A DNA stretch of 30,023 nt from Pelargonium nanum (Eukaryota; Streptophyta; Magnoliopsida; Geraniales; Geraniaceae). How positions within the stretch are numbered: position 1 is the stretch's first letter; the number at the start of each line of letters is the position of its first letter. A model generated the notes under the pieces. It did no database searches, was not told the DNA's origin, and saw only the letters and a list, made by a program, of their open reading frames with translations. Made by a program: the position numbers and the translations under genes. This document shows positions 1-9,834 of the stretch, in pieces. The stretch spans positions 1 through 30,023 of the forward strand of contig JAYMTF010000800.1 in assembly GCA_036897485.1 (NCBI GenBank). The letters are read 5' to 3'.

Positions 1-57
1 ATAAAATTAATTTACACATAAAATGAAAACTGAAGAAATTTGAACTGATTTAAGAAG

Positions 58-190
58 ATGGGGATCAGGTGGGTATGAAGGGGAGTGCCCAGTTGTCGTA
101 ACCAGGCGTTGGGGCGGACACTCCTCTCGCAATCATTTTGCGAGTAGCTGACCACACATCATATCCCGTGGACTGCCTGAAGGATCATGT
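58..190 (-). ncRNA. Candidate structured small RNA, C/D-box-like
   Basis: This is the stretch that the USE/TATA promoter would transcribe, with ends inferred. Read on the minus strand it contains a perfect 7-bp hairpin, CTCGCAA (146-140) with TTGCGAG (134-128), loop of 5. A second 7-bp hairpin with G-U pairs, CCTGGTT with AACTGGG, is enclosed by GGAGTG/CACTCC. A box-C-like ATGATGT (162-156) and a box-D-like CTGA (68-65) are flanked by GGGA (167-164) and TCCC (64-61), which can pair as a terminal stem. AGTTCAA (46-40) fits the AGTNNAA core of the plant snRNA 3' box, but the preceding CA is 12 nt away rather than 3-10. I recognise no known snRNA (U1, U2, U4, U5, U6, U3), 7SL or telomerase RNA. 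It could instead be part of a dispersed repeat. Confidence 0.3.
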
Positions 191-213
191 TTTTTAACTC
201 CAATCCTCACTTT

Positions 214-266
214 CTTTTATAACCATCTCTTGAGTGCCCCTCTCTCTTTATTCACCGATGTGGGAC
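214..266 (-). promoter_or_regulatory. snRNA-type promoter: USE plus TATA box
   Basis: On the minus strand GTCCCACATCG (266-256) matches the plant snRNA upstream sequence element (RTCCCACATCG) at every position. TATAAAAG follows at 221-214, with exactly 34 bp between them (222-255). In plant snRNA genes a gap of about 33-34 bp marks RNA polymerase II transcription and about 24 bp marks polymerase III. Initiation would be expected about 30 bp below the TATA box, near 190. The caveat is that similar GTCCCACATCG...TATA arrangements also occur in some plant LTR-type repeats. Confidence 0.45.
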
Positions 267-712
267 TGTAAGTCTGTATTCTGTAACCCATAAATAAGCC
301 TTAAAACTCTCCCTAAATCTCTACTTCACCAGTACCTGAGCGCAAAATGATTTTTTATATTTATGGTTTTCAACATCAATTATAATTCTCTTCCCATAAT
401 TATTAACAAGCTTCAAATTAATTAACCACACACACATATATATACAAACACACTGTAGTCTACTAGTCTGTATACACATGAAATCATTAACAAAATCGAG
501 TACTGCATTGTCTTGATCAAGCCACAATTTAGAATCCAAAGTAATGTATTATTGAAACTTGTTTGAGCAAATTCTTCCATTTACTCAAGAAATAAATGGA
601 ACTTATATGTAATGTATATATGTAGCTCTCTCCATTGTTAATGATTAGTTCCTCTCTCTCTCCCCCTCTCAAATTTGAAAAATATAATAATGTGAGCTCA
701 TGGCTCCACATT

Positions 713-2984
713 CTAGCACTTGGGAAGATCGCTTGGTGGTGGTAGAATTGACTGATTGGGGCCTTTTCCATTGTCCACCAAGAAAGCCATCTTTAGGCCC
801 CATGTAGTGTGCACCTCCAAATGGCAATGCATGAACCAAACACCTACCACAAATCCACAACAACAAATTAATCAAACACACTTTCAATAAAATCATGTTC
901 AAATACTTGAAGAAAAAGTTTAGATGCACATAACTTATATGTCAGTGTTAATAAGAGCGATTAGAAAATATAACGTCAATCAAGCTACTCATGCTGACAC
1001 GTGATCGTCGGTGCATTTAATATACACTATTTATGTGTATTTAAAATGTTCACGTGTTTGAAATATTGCATAACAGAGTAAATAATATTATGTGTGAAGC
1101 TACCTGGATTGTCAGCTCGAAATCTAATGGCCACCCACCCGCCAGCGGGCACACCAATTGTGTTCCTCTCAACAGGATCAACAAGATTGAATTTCTTAGT
1201 ATCTTTCTTGGGATTGAAATTTCCCAATCCTTTGCCAACAGCAAAGAAATTGAAGCCATGAAGGTGAACAGGATGGTTTTCCGGAGCAATGATCCCGGTG
1301 TCCTGCAACACAAGCTGGACAGTAGAGTTGTAAGCCAGTCTATACACCTTTGTCCCCTTGGTGGTCGCCAAGCTCGCCGGCGGCGTGCCCGTGTAGTTGA
1401 AAACCGTCGGCGGGTTGGCCGGGAAGTCTTCGGTGAACACACCGCTAATGTTGAAGACATGAGCCTGAAGCAAGGCCGTGGAGGGCATCACAAATGTCAC
1501 ATTGTTGATCGCCGCCACCACCCGGCTGCCGTTCCCGGCCTTGCACGACGGACACGGGTTGATACCTAATCCGACGGTGAAGAAGAGGCTGTGATCGATT
1601 TTCAGTGGGACCTTGGCGGGGTATTTTTTGGAGTTGAGAGCCCTGAGAGAGTCTACGAACTTGTTGGCCACTGCGGTGGCGTTCTGCGGCGGCGGGACGG
1701 TGAGGGTGGTTTGAGCGGTGGAGAGCGTGCCGGAGTAGTGTACAAAGGCGGTGGCGGTGAGGTTGTCGACGGCAATCGGCGCGTCCATGAAGGGGGAGGC
1801 GGCGACCAAGTATTTACCCGGGGTTTGTTGAGCGGTGACTAGGACGTTTGTGGTCTGGCCCGGTGCTATGACTATGGTGTCTAGCTGGACCGGCTTGACG
1901 TAGGTGGCGTCCACCTCCACCACCGTGAGTTTGTGGCCGGCGATCTTGAAGAATAGCTCTTCATTGAGTGCAGCGTTGATTAGACGTAGCATGTAGGTTT
2001 TCCCGCTTTCCACAGACAATTTGAAACCCCCTATTCAATATTCATCGTTAATATCCAACTCATTTTAGAACGAAAAGCGTATATATTGCACGTACAATCG
2101 TGCAAACATACCTTCAGTAGGACAACTGGAGACTGGTCCAGGGTGGCCATTGATGGTGTGGGCGTCAGAGACATTAGGGGCCAATCCGGACTTCAATGCT
2201 TGATTGATCACGTTTTCAGTATCCGATTTCCACCATTCAGCTGTTTTTAGTTAAAAATCAAGTAGTCTTATTAGAATCGAACATGTAGAAGAATGTCGGG
2301 ATTGAATTAGGGACTGGTACTTATACATATACCTAAGACGACAACCACTTCCTTGTGGGGTTTAGGGAAAGGATAAGGAACACCACGCTTGGGGAGAATG
2401 ACAATGCCTCCATGGACAGTTGCTCTAAGCCATAGGATGTGTGCATGCCAAAGAAGAGTCCCTCTCTGCCCAGTGACAGTGAAATTGTACACATACTGTT
2501 GGCCTGGCTGGATTGGGCATTGGGTTATGTAGGCCGGCCCATCGGCCCAGCCCGTTCGCAGTTGCCTAATCCCATGCCTGTGTTTGTTACTCGTTTAATA
2601 TGCCTCGCTAACAAATAACAACTCAACATATACGATAACATTATTGATAGTATAGCTTACCAGTGGATGCTAACGTTGTATTTGACTTGGTTGACCACCT
2701 TGACCAGCACCGTGTCGTCTTCTCTGGCGTAAAGAGTGGGCCCTGGGAACTGTCCGTTAACGGTAACAATGGGCTTGCTTGCACACAGTCTCGTAGTGTT
2801 CTTCGTCACCACCTGCATGCAATTTTGAGCGCCAAAAATATATTACATGCAACTACATATTATATATGAAAACGTACAATAAAAGATGACGTACATGAAA
2901 ATTGTAGACCCGAACTTTGCAATCTACCAAAACTGGAAAAATGCATGCCAGGATGAGAATCGAGAATCGGAGCCAAGAATCCAT
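713..2984 (-). CDS. LAC4: Laccase, LAC4 type (multicopper oxidase, lignin polymerisation)
   Basis: Secreted blue copper oxidase that oxidises monolignols in the cell wall while reducing O2 to water. Exons in coding order are 2984-2895, 2812-2661, 2577-2333, 2240-2112, 2030-1104 and 843-713. All introns are GT-AG, giving 557 aa, the usual plant laccase length and six-exon layout. An N-terminal signal peptide covers about residues 1-22. Copper-binding motifs are HWH (80-82), HAH (125-127), HPVHLH (458-463) and HCHLEVH (520-526), with axial Met 533. The protein ends DLPKC. The sequence closely follows what I know of Arabidopsis LAC4, with LAC10 and LAC11 as alternatives. One oddity is GTLLWHAH, where relatives have GTLWWHAH. 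The last exon looks out of frame if read as an unspliced ORF, but it joins in frame through a split Gly codon (1104/843). The start codon has an AAAATGG context, with no upstream ATG below the TATA box. Confidence 0.95.
1961..1981 (-). promoter_or_regulatory. miR397 target site in the laccase mRNA
   Basis: The plus strand here is identical to Arabidopsis miR397a, as I remember it, at 20 of 21 positions. The laccase mRNA is therefore almost perfectly complementary, with only the base opposite miRNA position 21 differing. The site encodes the conserved LINAALNEE segment of exon 5. Cleavage would be expected opposite miRNA positions 10/11, between 1970 and 1971. miR397 control of lignin laccases is established in several plants. 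Confidence 0.9.
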
Positions 2985-3070
2985 TTTCTCACTCCCTTGG
3001 TGATTTTGTTTACAAGTTAATTATGGGTAAACTTGAATAGATAATATGAATATTGAGAGGCCAAAGTAGG

Positions 3071-3076
3071 TTTATA
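3071..3076 (-). promoter_or_regulatory. Laccase TATA box
   Basis: TATAAA on the minus strand, inside CCTTTATAAACC. It lies 87-92 bp upstream of the laccase ATG at 2984, which predicts transcription starting near 3040 and a leader of roughly 55 nt. Confidence 0.65.
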
Positions 3077-3114
3077 AAGGAATTAAGGAACTGCTCTGGT
3101 GTCGTTTTAATTGA

Positions 3115-3121
3115 GTTAGGT
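3115..3121 (-). promoter_or_regulatory. AC element (MYB site) above the laccase TATA box
   Basis: ACCTAAC on the minus strand matches the AC-III type of element bound by lignin MYB factors (MYB58/63/46 group). It lies about 40 bp upstream of the TATA box. A 7-bp match can occur by chance, but position and target gene both fit. Confidence 0.5.
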
Positions 3122-6100
3122 GAAGATATAGAATACTTTTTCTTTGGAAACAAGGTTAATTAGGATACAAACCCATCAATATGGAGATCTTATGTCTTGG
3201 TTTTTACATAAAGTCATTTTCAATGTTGTGTTTTGAAAGTGAATTAATTAGTTGCTGTTGTTGTTTTTTCTTTTGGTCGGAATATGCGGTTGAAAATGTA
3301 GTTAGACGAGTAATGCATGTTGATGTGTGTCAATTTAGATGTAGCAACTTTAAAGCTTAAAAAACATAAACTTGGTTACAAAGCTAAACTCCTCCCAGCT
3401 TGACCCTAGCTGTTCAACAACAATTCAACTCACTTGAAGACGACATCAAACTAACCCTTTTTATTGACTTTTAATTTTTTATATGTAAGTTCTAATCATC
3501 AAAACGTATTTCACGGGTTGAATATAGTTAGATTTATAAATAATATTAATAATAAATGTATTGTGTCATATAAAATTGAAGTGGTATGAATTAGTTATAA
3601 GAGTTTATTCCAATTAATTGAAGTATAGTGTTCAACTCATGATGACTTTCTTTTCTTTTTCTTTATAGTGAATCATACTTAAGTTATGTTGATTGGCACA
3701 TAAAATTCATCAGAAGACTGTCCAGTTTTGTGGAGATTACTATTTGAAGAGGCAATTGAGCTCTTGTAGATAAAAAATCACAGAGGTAAGCAACATCTTG
3801 GGATGGAATGTCACTAGAACAAAGATGGCTACAAGAGCCAAGTTTAGCAAAGATCATCTCTTAAAGTAAATATAGTTTGGTCTTCACCGTCTCTTGAAAT
3901 AGGCTATAGACTAATAACTTTTAGGAGACATTTTAAATGACTTATAAGAAACAGAGTTTGTTATGAGAAACAGTTTTTAGTTGTACAATTATGCTGAAAC
4001 AAAATAACATAACGACAATGAAACTACATTTCTTAATAATAAACTCTTTACATATGTGCTATTAGAATACTAATCCTAACAGAAAATTGAGGAATGGAAA
4101 TCAATAAATATAACTATAGTCTATAGCTATAGAAACGTAATGATCAGAAAAGGAAAATGCAAATGCAAAAATCTTTGAAACTATAATGTAAACGTATGTG
4201 TTAGTCCAATGATAGCTTAATTATCCGAATAAAAATGCTCATAGTTTGTTGGGAACAAAACCGACGGTGGTTAGTAACAACTCAACTGTCTTCCCATCCC
4301 ATCCATATATATGATCCACCTTCTAACTCTCTTGTTAACACTTGGTCTCTCTCATGTCCTACACTAATCATTTTAATTCTGGTCACGGAAAAGGTTAGTC
4401 ACTCACTTTCTGCAATTTTTCTTTTAATCATCCACACATATATCGTCATTAGATTATGTTCTATGTGAGAAGAAGGATTGTGTTGCGTCTATTTGACTCG
4501 GGTCAAATACACACATATGATGAGTATCTTTTTGTCTACGTATTATGTGAGCTACGTTGTTCTTAATTCTTCTAATTCTTAAGGTTTATGAGAGTTTTAA
4601 GTCTTGTATCGTGCCTTTGAAACCTAGCCTAGGGTAATACGCCTAAGGAAATTTCGGTTGTGTTTATAAAAAATCACCTTAACCGCGAGAGTAAAAATCT
4701 CATTTGAAAGAATTTAAATACACAAGATTGGGAGAAAATTAAAGAGGTAAATTAAAGTAGTTGGCAATAAATTCTCAATTGAAGCGTCCTCTACCTTCAA
4801 ATGATGTTTATCTATACTTAAAAATCAAGACAAGTGACATGGCGGCGTGTAATTAACTGTTGATGATGTAGAGCCTATTGTGAGCTTGAATCTAGAATTG
4901 TAAGATGGCTGCCCGCGGACACTAGGAGAATTTGGGTATGTATGTGTGCCTCTTAGGTGTCGCATGAGGGATGTGAGACATTTCGATCACCACTTAAAAA
5001 CTTAAGCTTATAGTTAAGGTCATTCTAAAAAAAATGATGGTGCGCACTAGTGGTGCCCGACATTTTAAGATGTCGGACATGTGGGCTTTGACGCCCCCCT
5101 CCCAACAGCCCATGGCCCATTGTGTGCAAAGCCCTATAGTGCGAGTCATGTCGAGCCTTATGGTTACTTAGAGTCTTGGTAATGAGGGTTTTTATGGATT
5201 CCGTTGAGTAAAATCTTGGTAGCGAGGGTCTTCACGTACCATTGGACATCAATATACATCTTTTACATGTATTTTTCACACCCATAAATATATTTATTTA
5301 CACCAATAAAATCTATTATTATTTTTACCAAATGTACAAACTCATCACTTTCCGTAATATGTTGTCACATGTAGGAGTGAGATTTCACTCTCGCCTACCC
5401 ACATTTCCTAAAACCGAACTGTCCACCCAAACAAAAATATGAATTATGTCAGCACTCTTGTCATTTTTGTTTCCTTTTGTTATTTCAACAATAACTTCAA
5501 AAAAAAAGAAAAAACATACAAAAGTGTTTACACTCAAGCTCATGATCTCTACAATCCTAATTCAAGAATCTGTCTCTTGCCTACTTGCATTTGGCTCTAT
5601 TACTTGAACCAGCAAAATTGGATTGTGGGAATCACGTGATATTCACATTGCAACAAGACCAAATAATTAGATTAGCCTCCAAATACAAATTCATAAACGG
5701 TTATGATTTCAATCAAATTTTATAGTACATTAGGCTATATATCAAAACAAACCACATGATGATATGTATTTGACATGACATAAGATGTTGAATATTGATG
5801 CTATATTATAGCCAAATTTGCCAACCAATTGCTAGGCCTATATCAATGTGAAATTGTTCAAAAAAAAAAAAAAAAAACTTTTTATTATTCTTGCCTCATA
5901 TTTAGAGAGTGAACCTAGACAAAATCAAGTCTTTAATCAAGTCTTTATTACAGAGAGGATGTTGTGGAGTGGTGTCTCTGACTTTATCTATTGTGTGTAC
6001 GAAGTGTGAGAGCAGAAACCGGAGAGAGTGCCTCCTAATACTATTTGCTATTCCTCTCCTTCATTTTAGCCACCTTCACGCTCTTGCTGTCCTCTTCTTT

Positions 6101-6851
6101 TATCCATCTCCTTCCAAGCTCTCTTTTCTCTTACCATTTGCATGGTTTCAGTGCTCTTTTAGGTGGGTTTTGTGCTCTCCACCTTTTTTTCTTGCATTTT
6201 TAGATGTTTTTCCAGATCCAAAATCTGTTTCTCCAAATGGGTTTGTCGAAACATGCTTAAAGTTTTGATCTTTAATTTGATTCCACACCTTTTGTCATTG
6301 TTGTTTTGTTGATTTTGACTTGTTAAGTGTTAGGAGTGTGATTTTACAGATAATGTGTGTGTATCGTTATTTTGGGTTTCAGGTGGCATGGCATCTCTTT
6401 ATCCTAACTTTTTTTTTTTTTTTGTTTTCTGGTGTTGGGTTTGGCACCTTTGACCTGGATAGTTGAGAGTAATAGTTAATCCTAATCTTGTGCTTGACTC
6501 AATTTTTGTTTTGTTTTTTCATTAACAAAATGGATTGTGCATGATGGGTTTTGGATTGATTGTGGATGGTGGATCATTAATAATTCATATCTGTGGTTGT
6601 GCACATCTTTATTCTCTTTTGAGGTCCCCTCTAAGAATCCTTTATGTTTGTAGAAAAGTCAGAAAATGGGAGGAAAAGTAGATTTTTAAAGTTATCAGTC
6701 TGCTGATTTTGATTCATTAAAGCATATTCTGTTCTAGTCATGCTCAAATCACTTGTTCCAACGGTTTGTATATGCATAAACTAAGATAAAAGATACAATA
6801 AGTTTTGTGCAGATTTTGTAGCTGAGACACCAAAACATTTGCTAAGGTTTC

Positions 6852-9068
6852 ATGGCAGAAGAGGATATTTACACGAAAGATGGGACACTGGATTTTAACA
6901 AGAAACCTGCTAATAAACTCAAAACTGGAAACTGGAAGGCGTGCCGATTCATTCTTGGTATAGTTAACATCCTCCTGTCCCGTCTTCTTTTAGAATACTT
7001 GTGTGGCATTATCGGGTTATTTGTGTTTGGTTATGATCTGAGTTTTTGGTCTTGCAGTGAATGAATGTTGTGAAAGGTTGGCCTACTATGGCATGAGTAC
7101 CAATCTGGTGAACTATCTTACTCAACGTCTCAACATGAGTAACGTTACAGCGTCAACCAATGTCACAAATTGGCAAGGAACCTGCTACCTCGCGCCCTTG
7201 TTGGGAGCCTTTCTTGCAGATACCTTCTTTGGTAGATATTGGATAATTGCCAGCTTCTCAATCATCTATTTCTGTGTATGTTTTGATCCATCCTACTCAA
7301 CTTCTAAGTACAAAAGCTTATGTTTAATATCTTGATGCCTCATAATGTCCCCTCCTGTTTCAATCATTATAGTCATCAAGGTTTTCATATTGGTTAGTAC
7401 TCGTTGAAATCGTTCATTTCTCTTAGTCTGCAAATTTCTGAACAGAACGCCTTGCAATCGTTTGCATTATCTTATAACTATGATCGGGAATTGATTTTAC
7501 TAGATGTGAATATTATTTTAGCCAATCTAGCATCTTTGCATAAACACGAGCTGTTTTCTGATTACTCCTTGTAGGGTATGACTCTGTTGACATTGTCCGC
7601 TTCTATTCCTGGACTAAAACCATCATGCAGTAAGGATGGTTGCAACCCGACATTTGTACAGACTACGGCTTTCTTTGTAGGGCTTTACATGATTGCTCTA
7701 GGGACCGGTGGGATCAAGCCCTGCGTCTCAGCCTTTGGTGCTGATCAATTTGATGAAACCGACGAGACTGAGAGGAAAAAGAAGAGTTCTTTCTTCAACT
7801 GGTTTTACCTTTCCATCAATGTTGGTGCACTTATTGCTTCCTCGGTTTTGGTCTGGGTACAAATGAATGTGGGCTGGCAATGGGGATTCGGAGTCCCAGC
7901 AGCTGCAATGGCCATTGCAGTCGTGTTTTTCTTCTCCGGGAGTCGTTTGTACCGGTTTCAACAATGCGGAGAGGGTCCTATGACAAGGATGGCCCAGGTT
8001 ATAGTCGCATCCTTCAGAAAATTTAAGGCAACAGTTCCTGACAATAAGTCTCTTCTATACGAGACTGCTGATGAAGAGAGTAGCATCAAAGGAAGTCGCA
8101 AGCTTATTCATACAGATAAGTTAATGTAAGTGTACTAATCCATGAAGTTTTCCAATGACTGACAACAAGTTTTGAGACTATTTACAATTTGAGACTATGG
8201 TTGATAAATTATGTACCTTATTAAGGTTATGTTATTGGCCAGGTTCTTTGACAAGGCTGCTGTGCCTACTGAAAAAGACCGCTCGATGAACTTTTCAAAC
8301 AGATGGCAACTCTGTACAGTCACGCAAGTTGAAGAGCTCAAGGCCATTATCGGCTTGTTACCCGTATGGGCATCCGGCATAGTCTTCGCGGCTGTGTACA
8401 GCCAAATGAGCACCATGTATGTGTTACAAGGCAACACATTGGACCAACACATGGGTCCTAATTTCAAAATTCCATCGGCATCCCTCTCCCTATTCGACAC
8501 TCTCAGCGTCATATTCTGGGCGCCTGTATACGACCAGTTCATAGTCCCATTTGCAAGGAAATTCACCGGCCACGAGAGGGGATTCACACAGCTCCAACGA
8601 ATGGGAATAGGCCTCGTCATTTCCATCTTTGCAATGCTTGCTGCAGGGATTTTGGAGGTTATTCGGCTTGGCATTGTGAGGAAGAACAATTACTATGATC
8701 TTGAGTACATTCCAATGACAATTTTCTGGCAAGTCCCGCAGTATTTTCTTATTGGATGCGCAGAAGTTTTCACATTCATCGGGGAGTTGGAGTTTTTCTA
8801 CGACCAGGCGCCTGATGCTATGCGAAGCTTGTGTTCGGCTCTGTCGCTCACAACTATCGGGCTCGGGAACTACTTGAGCACACTGCTTGTCACAGTTGTA
8901 GCAACAATCACCACAAGAAATGGGAAACTTGGCTGGATTCCGGATAATCTGAACAGGGGTCACCTAGACTATTTCTACTGGCTATTGGCATCCCTAAGTG
9001 TAGTAAATTTTCTAGTGTATTTGTGGATTGCAAAGTGGTATAAATACAAGAAGGTGCAATCTAAATAG
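6852..9068 (+). CDS. NPF8.1: NPF8/PTR1-type proton-coupled di/tripeptide transporter
   Basis: Membrane symporter of the NPF (PTR/POT) family, major facilitator fold with 12 membrane segments, importing di- and tripeptides with protons. Exons are 6852-6957, 7058-7275, 7575-8125 and 8243-9068, all GT-AG, giving 566 aa (Arabidopsis PTR1 is about 570). The proton-coupling motif ExxER is E38-C-C-E41-R42. Other family signatures are the [15 protein letters not shown] segment, [34 protein letters not shown], the central [15 protein letters not shown] segment and [12 protein letters not shown]. The C-terminal half ends with [10 protein letters not shown]. The closest relatives I recall are Arabidopsis PTR1 (NPF8.1) and PTR5 (NPF8.2), and the sequence alone does not decide between them. 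Splicing exons 1 and 2 makes a Val codon (GTG) in FILVNECCER where PTR1 has Gly. The ATG lies in a good context (TTTCATGGCA). The first three introns are short (100-299 nt). Confidence 0.95.
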
Positions 9069-9574
9069 CTGGGTTTGGGTTTATGTGTTTATGCTTCTGT
9101 TTTCATGTTTAGCTGGTGGATCTATGTTAGATGTTTCAGGGAAGGAGGGGACTAGAAGTTGTAAATATTGTTGTTTTACAGTTAAATTCTATGTTGTTCA
9201 ATAGTTATTGCTAAAATTCTTCTAATTCCTATGTAATGTAGTATGGGGCTATGTTACAAAAAGAAAACGTTTTTCTGGTTGTGATCTTTCGTTCAGACAG
9301 TGGAATGACAACGATCTAAACGGTAGAAAAAAGTTATTTTTTTTCTTTCTAGCAAAATCACCTCCTTGCATCGTAGAATTCTATGATTAACAATTTGAGT
9401 GTGAAGAACGAAAAATCAGGAGCTTTTCTTGTATCAGAACGTTTATAATTGATGTGGAATAACCTAACAATCTCTCCCTTCACACGTCGGGTTGAGCTAA
9501 GAGAACAACAACCTTCAAACTTAAAATAGGGTGAAGATGTAACCATAGACTCTATGGTACTTGGGCAGAGAAAA

Positions 9575-9611
9575 GGCCCATAGCAACAGACCCAATCCCA
9601 GAACATGGGCT
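9575..9611 (+). promoter_or_regulatory. Pair of site II elements upstream of the plastid-protein gene
   Basis: GGCCCA at 9575-9580 (reverse of TGGGCC) and TGGGCT at 9606-9611 match the TGGGCY site II motif, typically bound by TCP factors in promoters of housekeeping and organelle-function genes. They lie about 180-220 bp above the start codon. Confidence 0.45.
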
Positions 9612-9761
9612 TACAGGTTAGTCTCCAGATATAGGACCCACAAACAGATAAAACCTTGTTCATATAATATCTCAACAATTTCAAGTATTGCTCAATATGG
9701 ATAATGTAACAGAGAAGAGAATGAAAGGTTCATAACACAAATACAGTATACAACATCTTTA

Positions 9762-9779
9762 CCTCTCTCTCTCTCTCCC
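9762..9779 (+). repeat. CT-rich microsatellite in the 5' leader
   Basis: A run of CT dinucleotides just before the start codon of the plastid-protein gene. Pyrimidine-rich tracts of this kind are common at plant core promoters and leaders. Confidence 0.7.
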
Positions 9780-9780
9780 T

Positions 9781-9834
9781 ATGCAAACAAAAGATGATTG
9801 CACTCAAAACCATCCAACCCTCTTTGACTCCTAA
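9781..9834 (+). other. Upstream ORF overlapping the plastid-protein start
   Basis: ATG at 9781 opens a 17-codon frame ending TAA at 9832-9834, out of frame with and overlapping the main ATG at 9794. If transcription starts above 9781, this would reduce initiation at the main start. If it starts between 9783 and 9793, the uORF is absent from the mRNA. Confidence 0.4.

Larger units (their letters stand above)
1..712. other. AT-rich flank downstream of the laccase, with a candidate small RNA unit
   Basis: No protein-coding gene is supported here. Positions 40-267 contain the minus-strand snRNA-type promoter and candidate RNA described separately. A CA/TA-rich simple stretch lies at about 426-446. 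The 3' untranslated region of the laccase should lie immediately below 713. The short open frames here show no family features. Confidence 0.6.
2985..6851. other. Divergent intergenic region between laccase and peptide transporter
   Basis: No gene recognised in 3.9 kb. The left end is the laccase promoter. A perfect inverted repeat lies at 4490-4509 (TATTTGAC / GTCAAATA, 4-nt spacer) and another at 5057-5076 (CCGACAT / ATGTCGG, 6-nt spacer). The stretch from about 4880 to 5230 is more GC-rich than its surroundings and reads like decayed transposon sequence, but I see no intact ends. Poly-A at about 5861-5877 and poly-T at about 6411-6423 are simple runs. About 5900-6850 is T-rich and probably holds the transporter leader, perhaps with a leader intron ending at the TTTTGTGCAG acceptor near 6813. 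The small ORFs here have no recognisable product. Confidence 0.6.
9069..9793. other. Region between transporter and plastid-protein gene (3' UTR and promoter)
   Basis: The left part is presumably the transporter 3' untranslated region. The right part is the promoter of the next gene, with site II motifs and a CT-rich leader listed separately. CATATAATAT near 9660 could serve as a TATA box. No gene seen; the minus-strand ORF at 9358-9684 shows no family features. Confidence 0.6.

Noticed and set aside
58-190. Candidate RNA as a known snRNA, 7SL, RNase MRP or telomerase RNA
   Set aside because: I see no U1, U2, U4, U5 or U6 signature start, no Sm-type site, no 7SL core and no CTAAACCCTA-type telomere template, so it is listed only as an unassigned candidate.
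669-929. Apparent frameshift in the laccase C-terminus, suggesting a pseudogene
   Set aside because: The open reading frame displayed here is the wrong frame. Splicing 1104 to 843 restores a Gly codon and the normal ending through DLPKC.
1054-1569. 171-aa plus-strand ORF opposite the laccase
   Set aside because: It is the antisense shadow of laccase exon 5. It has no family features, while the minus strand encodes a full set of copper-oxidase motifs.
5909-6268. 119-aa plus-strand ORF before the transporter
   Set aside because: Phe/Leu-rich translation of T-rich leader sequence, with no recognisable domain. It is more likely leader or leader-intron DNA.
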